64,000 nt of DNA from Brachionus manjavacas (Eukaryota; Rotifera; Eurotatoria; Ploima; Brachionidae), in assembly GCA_019054805.1 (NCBI GenBank), contig JAHQIY010000016.1, positions 1-64,000 of the forward strand, in the 5' to 3' direction. Shown here piece after piece: positions 43,177 through 51,777 of the stretch (positions are counted from its first letter, which is position 1; the number at the start of each line of letters is the position of its first letter). The translations under genes were made by a program, and so were the position numbers. The notes under the pieces are model-generated. The model saw nothing but the letters and a program-made list of their open reading frames with translations. It was not told the origin of the DNA and did not search any database.

Positions 43177-43805
43177 ATGAATTTAAAAATCAATGATAAA
43201 GTTTCATTTAAAAGATCAAATGGTATAAAATTAATATCATGCATTATAATTAAATATTGTTTAAAATTTTTTTTTAAGGATTAATTCAAATAGGATTTAT
43301 TAAGAGTATAAATCAAGAAAAATTAGAGCTGGTATGGAATAGTAATCAGAGGACTTTTGCAAAAAATCTTCGAATTGAGGACGTCAAGCTTGTTAAAAAT
43401 AAATATTTTTCCCTTAAAACATTCTTAATATCATTGATGGTTGTCATTTTTAGTTTGTTTGGAATTTTGATTGGGGAAGGTGTTTATGTTAACTATGTTG
43501 AACAAGAAATAGCATATAATAAGTGCTTGCCGTATAAAGATTTAAGTTTTTTTGTTTTTTTTTTCACAGACTTTTGTTCAAAGAGTCCTTCTTTTCTAAG
43601 AGCAATCCTTGTTACTTTTTCTGATATAGCTTCTAGTATAGGGCATTGTGGTGGTCTCTACTTAAATTTTTTTTTTAAAGGATTATTTACAAATGTTGGA
43701 ATTTTTGGATTTTTTCAAATTGTTATTTGTGTGATCACCTTTGTTATAATTTTTTTAACTTTAATTTTTTTTATATGTTTATATGCTAGAAAAAAATTAG
43801 TGTAA
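43177..43805 (+). CDS. Small multi-pass membrane protein of the transposon, copy 1 (two exons)
   Basis: Exon 1 (43177-43222) starts at the first ATG and joins exon 2 (43279-43805) across a 56-bp GT-AG intron. The splice is exactly in frame and gives about 190 residues. Residues 1-55 are polar; the pattern DKVSFKRSNG...GFIKSI...LELVW resembles a small beta-barrel (SH3/Tudor-like) fold, which is a weak guess. Residues about 62-82 form a strong hydrophobic segment (FLISLMVVIFSLFGILIG). A Cys-containing loop follows, with KCLPYKD and DFCSKSP, then a long hydrophobic stretch near the C-terminus (GFFQIVICVITFVIIFLTLI) that could span the membrane. A basic tail, ARKKLV, ends the protein. An AATAAA at 43829 follows the stop. 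No family is recognised. The intron and conservation in both copies argue for a real gene. A membrane protein is unexpected on a DDE transposon. Confidence 0.75.
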
Positions 43806-44069
43806 TATTATTGTTTTTTTCTTTAAAAAATAAAATTTTTTTAAAATTTAAATAAGAAAAATATTATTTTATGGACCTTGTTAATGCAGAGAAGTCCGCT
43901 ATGGGTCTTACTTTCGTCCTGGGTCTCGAGACCAGCAAAAAAGTTCCGCAATATCGTTCCTATTTGATCGTTCCGCAATATCGGGATGATTCGACTATTC
44001 TGGCCTTTTAAAGAGAGACCAGCACGAGTCCTTATCCTTATCGCTGGACTAATTTTGTGCTAATAGCTC

Positions 44070-44426
44070 TTAATACGAGCGCAACCAGCTGCCGACCGAA
44101 TCATGAGACCGTTTTGTAGATTGGCAAAGAGCGCGTGAGTGATTGGAAATTCCTAATGGAAAGATATCTGTGGGTAGAGCGAAGTAGGCGTCCACCTTTA
44201 CTTTTTCCCTAGATATAGAGCTGTGAGCTGTGAGACCCTTGGCCTGAATCTGACAATCATCGAACTGGGCGAAAATTCTTTCGACCTGGTTGCAAAGAAG
44301 CTGGTGGTAGTAGGTGGAGGAGGCTGTTGGAGATCCCTCGCCTATTTGATCATTTTCCTTATCATTTTGCTCTTGAAGCTCGTCTTCCGAGCTTTCTGGA
44401 TTGTCCATGTACCTCCACGATTCCAT
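44070..44426 (-). CDS. Hypothetical acidic protein, minus strand of the GC-rich island, copy 1
   Basis: An ATG-initiated frame of 118 codons. The N-terminal third is strongly acidic and polar (NPESSEDELQEQNDKEND), followed by a mixed region with VERIFAQFDDCQIQ and a basic Ser-rich C-terminus. No signal peptide, membrane segment or known motif is visible. It is identical in copy 2 (52668-53024). The opposite strand also has an open frame (44223-44453), but its hydrophobic content looks like the complement of this acidic stretch. Function unknown; it could be a fragment of a larger captured gene. Confidence 0.45.
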   Translation of the reverse strand: MESWRYMDNPESSEDELQEQNDKENDQIGEGSPTASSTYYHQLLCNQVERIFAQFDDCQIQAKGLTAHSSISREKVKVDAYFALPTDIFPLGISNHSRALCQSTKRSHDSVGSWLRSY

Positions 44427-44437
44427 AAGGAATTATG

Positions 44438-44477
44438 GAACATTACTAATTAATTCCATAATTAATTAATAATGTTC
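44438..44477. repeat. 40-nt near-perfect palindrome, copy 1
   Basis: The left arm gaacattactaattaatt pairs with the right arm aattaattaataatgttc around a 4-nt centre, with one mismatch. The flanking ggaattatgg and aattccataatt add further dyad symmetry. It lies between two minus-strand frames inside the GC-rich island. It could be a protein-binding site, a hairpin-forming end of a captured element, or a terminator-like structure; the sequence does not decide. Confidence 0.7.
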
Positions 44478-44722
44478 GTGTCTTTGTCCCAGAAGTATTT
44501 ACTAATTACCGGGCGACCGAACTTCCACTTATGAATTAATGAATAATTAGGGTGATTAGTGGTGGGTGAAAGGATATTGTTGACTAAATCGATCCCCGGT
44601 GTGAGCTTTGCTAGTTCCTTAAAACCGCATCCTGCTTTTTGAGCGAGTGCGAGACTTAGCTGTAGCTGTCTTGTTGCCTCCTGTTTTAGGAAGCCTTCCT
44701 GAGGAGCTAGCAGGCTTTGTGG
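44462..44722 (-). CDS. Open frame without start codon in the GC-rich island, copy 1
   Basis: This frame is open for 86 codons on the minus strand but has no Met. It reads like real protein (QLQLSLALAQKAGCGFKELA, then KWKFGRPVISKYFWDKD). It overlaps the neighbouring 54-codon ATG frame (44619-44783) in the +1 register. Either a frameshift joins the two, or this is the remnant of one longer gene whose frame has been broken. No family recognised. The same frame is present in copy 2. Confidence 0.35.
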   Translation of the reverse strand, partial: PQSLLAPQEGFLKQEATRQLQLSLALAQKAGCGFKELAKLTPGIDLVNNILSPTTNHPNYSLIHKWKFGRPVISKYFWDKDTNIIN

Positions 44723-44783
44723 CTACCACTACTACGTTGTCCCTCTGTGGGATGTAGCTTGCCTTATCTAATGAGAATATCAT
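44619..44783 (-). CDS. Small basic Ser/Thr-rich ORF in the GC-rich island, copy 1
   Basis: An ATG-initiated frame of 54 codons. It starts MIFSLDKASYIPQRD, has a short hydrophobic VVVVA stretch, and ends in a Lys/Arg/Ser/Thr-rich tail (KTATAKSRTRSKSRMRF) that could bind nucleic acid. It overlaps the 86-codon frame downstream in a different register and may be the 5' part of the same broken or frameshifted gene. It is present without change in copy 2 at 53217-53381. Function unknown. Confidence 0.35.
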   Translation of the reverse strand: MIFSLDKASYIPQRDNVVVVATKPASSSGRLPKTGGNKTATAKSRTRSKSRMRF

Positions 44784-44841
44784 GATCTTCAAAAAAATTT
44801 AGGGTCCTATCCCAGCTTCCTTTAGAGACTACTTAACTACC

Positions 44842-45864
44842 AAAACAAAAAAACTTCAATTGTATTAGAATAAAGTCTTTTAAAGTTTATAATAGTTTTT
44901 AACCACAATTATAAAAAACGATTAAAAAATTAAATATTAATTATTAAATTTTTCTAATCAATAAGTGGCTCAAGGATACGAGGTCAGCTTTTTTAATGAC
45001 AATTGGTGCTATTTGTAGAGTACCACAAGTAAAATTGTGATTAATTTGCAGGAGCATTAGGACTTAAAACAGTCAGCATAAAAAAATGAATAAGTCTTAG
45101 ATTTGCAGGTTAAATAAAATTATGAAAGTTTTTAAGTTTTTTAAAGTTATTAAATTCAAATGATTATTGATAATTCATTGCATATGTAAATGAGTAAAAA
45201 GAGATAATATTTTTTTATTAAGAATTCGAATCCAAATCATGTCACAAAAATATAACATTAAAAAAACCTATTTATTCTTCAGCTCAGATTTGGGCTCTTT
45301 TTGACATTTGATTTGATTTTTGGGGTGTTGTGAATTTCAAAAACAAATAGAAAAAAATTCATCATGTTTTGATAAATCAAAATTAGAGTTAATAAAAAAT
45401 ATTAGAAAAAATAAGGCCACAAACTGCAACAAAGTATGTTACACTTTATCGCCTTAAATAAAATTTTTTTATTCTATTTTCTGTTTTTTAAATTCACAAT
45501 ACCATTAATGGTAAATAATTTATTTGTTTATTTGTAATTTTATATTTTTGTTAAATAAATGTGAATATTAAATATCTTATAAAAAATTCCAATAAAATGA
45601 TGATTCGTTCGAATTTATCCATCTATTTTCCTGAATCAAAAACCAAGTTCAGATGCAAAAATTAAGATTTTATCATTCAAGTGAAATTTAAAATTAAACA
45701 TTGTTTTTTGAAATAAAAGTGATATTCTAAAAAAATGATATTTTTCCTTTTCTCTAAATTTTTTTATCGCTATTAATAATCTAATAAAATATACACTATG
45801 TTTAAAAAGTTAATTATTGTATTTAGCAAGTAAAAATTTATTTAAAAAAAAAATTTACATAAAA
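44842..45864. other. AT-rich non-coding stretch, copy 1
   Basis: About 1 kb between the GC-rich island and the homeodomain gene. I see no open frame with protein-like composition on either strand. There are several possible splice-acceptor-like tttgcag strings near 45050-45110 and a short palindrome ccattaatgg, but nothing that supports a gene. On the minus strand a polyadenylation-like AATAAA (plus-strand tttatt at about 45838) could serve the homeodomain gene. Confidence 0.5.
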
Positions 45865-46438
45865 TTAAATTGTTTTTTTTTTTTTTTTTAATTCTTTTCT
45901 TCTTTTTCTGTAAAACCATTGACTGATTTGTCTTCTTGTGATCTCGAGATTCTCTGCCAATTCAGATATTTGTTCTTTTTGTGGATATGCACACACATTT
46001 TCAAAAAATTCATTCAGTTTTATTTCTTCGTTTAATGATATGCGTTTAGACGAATTAAATTTTTTATTTCTTGAATTTGAAATCCATCTTGATATTTGAC
46101 GGACCGACAAATTTGTTTTTTTAGCTAATTGAATCTTTTCATTTCGAGAAAATCTTTTTGGTATATGAGTGCATCGTAAAGAATCCTGCGATTTTTAAAA
46201 TTTATTCGTTTTTTGAATTTTTCTTAATAGGCTGATTATCATTTTTCTTGGACTGTTTTTTATTGATAAATGTATTGAAAACTTTCGATAAACTTCGAAA
46301 AGAGACTTTCGAAGAATTAAAAAACATTTTAAAAGCATTGGTAGAAAATCTCCAGCTTAAGTTAGCTGAAGCTCTAAGTGAAGTGAGTAAAATGTTTGAA
46401 TAACGAATTAATGCCATTTTAAAAATAATCTTAAACAT
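45865..46438 (-). pseudogene. Double-homeodomain protein, copy 1 (frame broken twice)
   Basis: Starting from the ATG at 46438, about 75 codons lead into a Lys/Asn-rich linker. They are followed by two homeodomain-like units. The first ends in helix 3 RQISRWISNSRNKK, with Trp, Asn and Arg at the usual 48/51/53 places. The second contains AYPQKEQISELAENLEITRR and helix 3 QISQWFYRKRRKE, where the nearly invariant Asn51 is replaced by Arg. Two T-runs (near 46210 and 46150) are each one base shorter than in copy 2, which breaks the frame between the N-terminal part and the first homeodomain. The product would be a sequence-specific DNA-binding protein, perhaps binding the TIRs or regulating the element; that role is inference. 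The N-terminal part is uncertain because the opposite strand there is also open. Confidence 0.7.
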
Positions 46439-46542
46439 CAAGATAAAAAGATTAAAATAAAATATTGGAATAATAATTATATCAAAAAAAATCTAAAATT
46501 AAAATACTAACGACAAGAAAAAAATTTTTAAGGTAAAAGATA

Positions 46543-47280
46543 TAGAATTTGGAAGAAAAAACCATAATTTTTATCTTTTCTAAAGATATGTTTTCTGCCT
46601 TAAAATAAGTTTTTTTAGTATAAAAATCTTTATTGAGGTCAATATCGATTTTTTATGTTAAAAAAATAGAATTTGGAAGAAAAAACTATAATTTTTATCT
46701 TTATTAAAGATATGTTTTCTGCCTTAAAATAAGTTTTTTTAGTATAAAAATCTTTATTGAGGTCAATATCGATTTTTTATGTTAAAAAATAGAATTTGGA
46801 AGAAAAAACTATAATTTTTATCTTTTTAAAGATATGTTTTCTGCCTTAAAATAAGTTTTTTTAGTATAAAAATCTTTATTGAGGTCAATATCGATTTTTT
46901 ATGTTAAAAAATAGAATTTGGAAGAAAAAACTATAATTTTTATCTTTTTTAAAGATATGTTTTCTGCCTTAAAATAAGTTTTTTTAGTATAAAAATCTTT
47001 ATTGAGGTCAATATCGATTTTTTATGTTAAAAAAATAGAATTTGGAAGAAAAAACTATAATTTTTATCTTTTTTAAAGATATGTTTTCTGCCTTAAAATA
47101 AGTTTTTTTAGTATAAAAATCTTTATTGAGGTCAATATCGATTTTTTATGTTAAAAAAATAGAATTTGGAAGAAAAAACTATAATTTTTATCTTTTTTAA
47201 AGATATGTTTTCTGCCTTAAAATAAGTTTTTTAGTATAAAAATCTTTATTGAGGTCAATATCGATTTTTTATGTTAAAAA
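46543..47280 (+). repeat. 123-bp minisatellite, six units, copy 1
   Basis: Six tandem units of 122-124 bp start with tagaatttggaag (46543, 46667, 46790, 46912, 47036, 47160) and end with tcgattttttatgtta. Differences between units are confined to A and T runs and one ttattaaag/ttttaaag change. It lies between the divergently oriented homeodomain gene and the secreted-protein gene, so it may contain or affect a shared promoter region. Copy 2 has only three units. Confidence 0.95.
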
Positions 47281-47398
47281 GTAAGAATTTTCGCTGAAAC
47301 TTGATTCAAAAAAGATATTCTTAAAAATATAATATTTTTTTATTTCGATAAAAAAGTTGTAGTAAAATAATTTTTTTTCAAACAAAATCTAAAAGGAG

Positions 47399-48192
47399 AT
47401 GCAATTATATATTTTTTTTCTTTTTTTATTTTGTTTAAATTTCAAAAAAAGTAAAACTTTATCATCTGCCCATATAATTTCTAATAAAAAAAATGTAAAC
47501 ACTGAAACATTTTCTAGTCATTTTCCTCCAAACACTTTTCATGGTGTAAGCAACGCTGTGGCATGTGATGATAAACTTCGTTGCCTAAAAATTATTGAAT
47601 TTTCAATATCTCCAAATCATTCATTGAATTGTTTCGACAAATATCTACCAATTATTTTTGGCGATTCTCAGATTGGTTTTTATCCACGGGATGGAGGCAT
47701 TTTATTTTACCATCAAAAAAATTCAGAAACATGTCAAAAAATTAAAAGGTAATTTTTGATTGCAGTAAATTTTAATTTTCTTACTCTAATTTCTTTTGTT
47801 AGGTTTAAAATAAATGAAGAACAAGTTCTAATTATAATTAGGGAAACAATAGCAATTAGCGACATAAAAAATGTAGAAGAGACAATTGAATGGCTCTTAT
47901 TTAAAAATAATGAGTTCGCTTGTTGGCTTATGTTCTCATTTGGATTATACGATGAAGAAAAAAACAGAATTTTTTATTTTGTTGGATTAAAAGTATTTTT
48001 TTTTATTTGAAGATTTGAATTTAAAATTTGTTATCTATTTAGGATCTAGTGTTTATCGGAGCTTGTCTTCTTACAGTGAAATCTATTTATACAAAACTGT
48101 GCATAATTTACATTTGTATTAAAGTTTTAACAGAAGAATCAAGAGTAAAATGTCAGATAAAAAAAGTTAATGAAACCAAAAAATCAAAGTAG
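47399..48192 (+). CDS. Putative signal-peptide protein of the transposon, copy 1 (three exons)
   Basis: Exons 47399-47748, 47803-47992 and 48043-48192 join across 54- and 50-bp GT-AG introns into 690 nt, an uninterrupted frame of 229 residues. The first residues (MQLYIFFLFLFCLNF) look like a signal peptide or N-terminal anchor. The middle is Cys-containing (AVACDDKLRCLKI, SLNCFDKYLPIIFG, SETCQK). Near residues 180-208 a second hydrophobic stretch (DLVFIGACLL...LCIIYICIKVL) may span the membrane, followed by a basic tail. An AATAAA lies at 48233, about 40 nt past the stop. The exact splice fit over three exons is strong evidence that this is a gene. No family is recognised, so function is unknown. 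It is followed by the transposase gene 147 bp downstream on the same strand. Confidence 0.78.
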
Positions 48193-48339
48193 ATTTTTCA
48201 ATTTTTTTTTGTATTTTTTTCAAATAAAAGTTTAAACTATATTTATTATATCACTCTAATCGATAATAACACAAAATATTATTTTTATGAAATTTTTAAG
48301 AACTCAATCTTCATTTTTTAGATAAAAAAATAAATTAAA

Positions 48340-49817
48340 ATGTCCACGAAAAAGATAGAAACAGCTATAAATTCGCATAATTGCTGTTTTATTTGTAGAC
48401 GGAAGCGTTCTGATAGGATTAAACTGCGAACAATTAATAAAAATTCAATTATTCATGCATTCAAAATGAAAAGAATAATTATTGATGAAAATGCAAGATG
48501 CTGCAGAAACCATCTTGATAATAATGGTTGTATTAAAGAGGAACTTTATGGTCAAATTCGTACAAAAAAAAAAAATTATAAGAATCAATTAATAAAAATG
48601 TTTGATATGTTTGAAGTCGGTGAAAAAAGTGTGTTTGAAAAATTTAAAGATATTTCTTCTGTTCAAGACTCACATTGTATTGAAATTACAGGTTGGACAA
48701 AAAAACAATTTTTAGACTTTTCTAAATTCATCACTAGCATAAAAAATAGTAAAAATCGTTCGAAAGAACAGCTGATTGCTCTTTATCGATACTGGTTAAG
48801 AACAGGAACAAACCAATCAGTACTTGCTAAAATTTTTAAAAAGGGATGTTCTCAACAAGCCATTAGTAAATACTTGTCTCAAATACGAAAGGCAATAAAC
48901 GATGATTTTGTTCCATTTTTTCTTGGAGCTGATAGAAAAAGAGAATTTTTTTGAAACACAACAATGAAATGGTAACAGAACTTCTATCAATTAAGAATGA
49001 AGAACTTGTTATTGTTTGTGATGGTACCTATACTCGCATTGAAAAAAGTCAGAATAATAACTTCCAGTATAAAAGTTGGAGTGTTCAAAAATCAACATCA
49101 TTACTTAAGCCTTTTATTATATGCTGTAGTGATGGATATATTATTGACTGTTATGGATCATTTTCTGCAAATATGAACGATGCTTGTATATTTGAATATA
49201 TATTGAAGACAGACTTAGCTCTAAAAGAAAAGATTCTTCTTCCTGGAAAAACAATTATCTTTCTCGATAGAGGTTTGTAAAAATTTATAATTTGCACTAA
49301 AGAATTTTATTATGTGAATTGTTAAAAATAAAAGATTTATTTAAAAGGATTTAGAGATGTCGTATTACAACTTAGAGAAAAATACGATTTTGATGTAAAA
49401 ATTCCAACTTGTCAGCAGTTTTTAAATAATGATTTGGATGAGTCTAATTTAAAATCTAAACAGCTTTCTACCAAACAGGCTAATGAAACACGAATGGTAA
49501 CAAAGGTAAATTAAATTATGTTTTTTTATTAAAATTTTATTTGATTAATTAAGTGTCGATTCATAGTTGAAAAAAAAATCGGCGAAATTAAAAAATTTAG
49601 GGCTTTAGAAAATGTTCGAAATACAGCTATTGGTCATATTCAAATTGACTATCGAATAGCATCAGCAATGATTAATTTCAGCCATATTAGTTGTTCCCCT
49701 GATGGAAATCATGGAAAAAAAATTGCGCGAAGAATGATTAGAAAATCAAAAATAACCAAGAATGAATTAGAGTTTTTAATAGGAAAACATTTGGAAACAA
49801 AATTGATAGCATCTATT
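48340..49817 (+). pseudogene. DDE transposase, copy 1, truncated
   Basis: The start is ATG 48340. Residues 1-70 hold a Cys/His zinc module (CFIC near residue 16; RCCRNHL near 53-59). Residues about 105-195 form a helical region with GWTKKQFLDF, YRYWLRTGTNQSVLAKIF and SQQAISKYLSQIR, as in DDE_Tnp_4 (PIF/Harbinger-like) transposases. Catalytic D1 is in VCDGTY (49020), D2 in FLDRGF (49266, across a 75-bp intron, 49273-49347) and E in FIVEKKIGEIKKF (49569, after a 48-bp intron, 49506-49553). A run of seven T near 48945-48951 puts a stop in frame; the downstream frame continues one register away. The gene ends at the duplication breakpoint and its last exon reads on into satellite (to 49919), so the SWIM and protease domains are lost. 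Non-functional as it stands. Confidence 0.9.
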
Positions 49818-49827
49818 CAATCATATA
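49818..49827. other. Filler at the transposon/satellite breakpoint
   Basis: Ten bases (caatcatata) match neither the transposon (which in copy 2 continues with tcgatttcaag) nor the satellite, which resumes at tcaattttttagctccg. Short filler at a junction with little homology is typical of end-joining repair. It marks the junction of the tandem duplication. Confidence 0.8.
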
Positions 49828-51057
49828 TCAATTTTTTAGCTCCGATAATGATTAATAGCTCAAAATCAAGAGCGCAAAAAGTTCGACATGATACAATTTA
49901 CAGGAGTCAAAAAAAGTAAAAGGACAAGATTTAAGGCGACTTCGAAAAAGAGCAAAAAACCCATTTTTTTACGTTTTTTAGTTAGGTTTTTTTAAATGAA
50001 TTTTTATATATATGCAAAACCGAAGAATCCACTAGATAGATCTTGAAATTTTGTTGCCTTTGGCTTTTACAGATCAAAAAAGGTCAAAGATTAGAAAAGT
50101 TATGCAAATGGGAAACTTGCAAGTGATTACCAGTCACTTAGTTTTCAAGTCACTGCAAAATGGTCAATTTTTTAGCTACGATAATGATTAATAGCTCAAA
50201 TTCAAGAGCGCAAAAAGTTCTACATGATACAATTAACAGGAGACAAAAAAGTTAAAAGGACAAGATTTTAGGCGACTTCGAAAAAGAGCAAAAAACCCAT
50301 TTTTTGACGTTTTTCAGATAGGTTTTTTGCAATGAATTTTTCGAAATATGGAAAACCAAGACACCACTAGATATATCTTGAAATTTGGTGGCTTTTGGCA
50401 TTTACAGATCAATAAAAGGTCAAAGATACGAATAGTTTTGCACATGGGAAACTTGCAAGTGATTACCAGTCACTTAGTTTTCAAGTCACTGCAAAATGGT
50501 CAATTTTTTCGCTTAGATAATGATTAATAGCTCAAATTCAAGAGCGCAAAAAGTTCTACATGATACAATTAACAGTAGACAAAAAAGTTAGAAGGACAAG
50601 ATTTTAGGCGACTTCGAAAAAGAGCAAAAAACCCATTTTTTGACGTTTTTCAGATAGGTTTTTTGCAATGAATTTTTCGAATTATGGAAAACCGAAGACA
50701 CCACTAGATAGATCTTGAAATTTTGTTGCCTTTGGCTTTTACAGATCAAAAAAAGGTCAAAGATACGAAAAGTTTTGCACATGGGAAACTTGCATGTGAT
50801 TACCAGTCACTTAGTTTTCAAGTCACTGCAAAATGGTCAATTTTTTAGCTACGATTATGATTAATAGCTCAAATTCAAGAGCGCAAAAAGTTCTACATGA
50901 TACAATTAACAGGAGACAAAAAAGTTAAAAGGACAAGATTTTAGACGACTTCGAAAAAGAGCAAAAAACCCATTTTTTGACGTTTTTCAGATAGGTTTTT
51001 TGCAATGAATTTTTCGAATTATGGAAAACCGAAGACACCACTAGATAGATCTTGAAA
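49828..51057. repeat. Satellite segment between the two transposon copies
   Basis: About 3.6 units in the same orientation as the main array. The first two and the last match, variant for variant, the units at 41556-42454 just before copy 1 (agctccgat with gttcgacatg and atttaaggcgac; gattag with gcaaatggg; gcatgtgatt with tacgattatg and tttagacgac). One additional unit (about 50350-50690, with gatatatcttg, tttggtggc and cgcttagat) has no counterpart before copy 1. The first unit has extra private changes near 49980-50030. Confidence 0.95.
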
Positions 51058-51460
51058 GAACAATACACTGTTTCCATTGAAATTTTGCCCTTTTATATTT
51101 TATTTAAAAAAAGAGGGTTCAACTTAATTTTTATATCAAAATAAAGGTTTTTTACTCATCTTTCGGCAAAATTATCTAATTTTTTAGATTTCCAAAAAAA
51201 ATGTCAATTTTGGCAAGATGAAAATCTACATTTTATCATAATAAACTTTACAATTTTACTTGCAAGCAGTCGTTGTTTCTTTTTTTCTTGGTGAAAAAGA
51301 ATAATTCTCTATTAAGGATTTATTTTGCTTAGAATTGAATTAAATAACAATTTAAAAATAATAAAAAATATCTTTTGATAAAAGTTAGATAATTTTTAAA
51401 TAAAAATTCAGATTAAAGATGCAGAAAACTTAATGAACCTTATTAAATACTTAAAATCTT
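51058..51460 (+). repeat. Left terminal inverted repeat, copy 2
   Basis: About 403 bp, inverted and complementary to 61371-61772 apart from a few substitutions and A/T-run differences. Similarity ends after ttaaaatctt. Such long TIRs may carry several transposase-binding sites and form the outward-facing promoter regions. Confidence 0.95.
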
Positions 51461-51777
51461 CAAGAATACAACGAAAATTTTAGCGTTTGAGAGTTATTTT
51501 TCTAAAGATTTAAGTTGTAATTTTTATTTCATTTAACAAAAAATAATTTTAGTTACAAAAAGTTTTTAAATAAGATTACATAAATATCTATTTAAAAAAG
51601 AGGATAATTTTTGAGTCATCTTCTTCGTATTTTTCAATAATCAAATTTTTTTCCAATTGAAAATAGAGCATTACATATTAAATTGGACATAGCATATTTT
51701 TTAAAAATTGCACATAAATTAATTTATATATAAATTCATTTTAAAAATTTTAGACAAAGTTTAACTGAAGCTAAAAA
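51461..51777. other. AT-rich leader between TIR and first gene, copy 2
   Basis: About 317 bp, equivalent to the leader of copy 1. It is extremely AT-rich, with no supported gene. Presumed promoter and 5' UTR of the membrane-protein gene; no specific element can be named. Confidence 0.5.

Larger units (their letters stand above)
43871..44841. other. GC-rich island inside the transposon, copy 1
   Basis: About 970 bp are clearly richer in G and C than the extremely AT-rich DNA on both sides, with abrupt edges (start atggaccttg, end aacttaactacc region). Codon-like structure is dense on the minus strand in three overlapping frames. It contains two copies of the 14-mer gttccgcaatatcg 27 bp apart (43943 and 43970) and a 40-nt palindrome at 44438-44477. 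Copy 2 carries the same island, so it predates the duplication. Its composition suggests DNA of foreign origin, for example a captured host fragment or a piece of another mobile or viral element. I recognise no family. Confidence 0.7.
42455..49817 (+). mobile_element. Spy-like DNA transposon, copy 1, truncated at the 3' side
   Basis: It begins with the TIR tip gaacaatacactg directly after satellite ending cttgaaa, and matches copy 2 almost base for base. At 49817, inside the third transposase exon, homology to copy 2 (there at 58033) stops. After a 10-bp filler the satellite resumes in mid-unit. The 3' part of the transposase (SWIM and protease domains), the minus-strand membrane gene and the right TIR are therefore missing. 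It is about 390 bp longer than the matching part of copy 2, mainly because its internal minisatellite has six units instead of three. It is non-autonomous and cannot be excised by its own ends. Confidence 0.93.

Noticed and set aside
44223..44453. Plus-strand ORF of 76 codons with a hydrophobic stretch, and its twin at 52821-53051
   Set aside because: It lies opposite the acidic minus-strand frame, and its Leu/Ile-rich part is the complement of that frame's Asp/Glu/Asn/Lys codons. Judged a shadow.
45215..45245. tRNA-like B box (gaattcgaatcc) suggesting a SINE or tRNA gene
   Set aside because: No matching A box, no cloverleaf arms and no similar copy elsewhere except the duplicated transposon.
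42455..51057. Two independent insertions of the transposon into the same satellite position
   Set aside because: Identical rare variants in the preceding satellite units, the same insertion point, and a copy 1 breakpoint joined to the matching satellite unit all point to one insertion followed by duplication.
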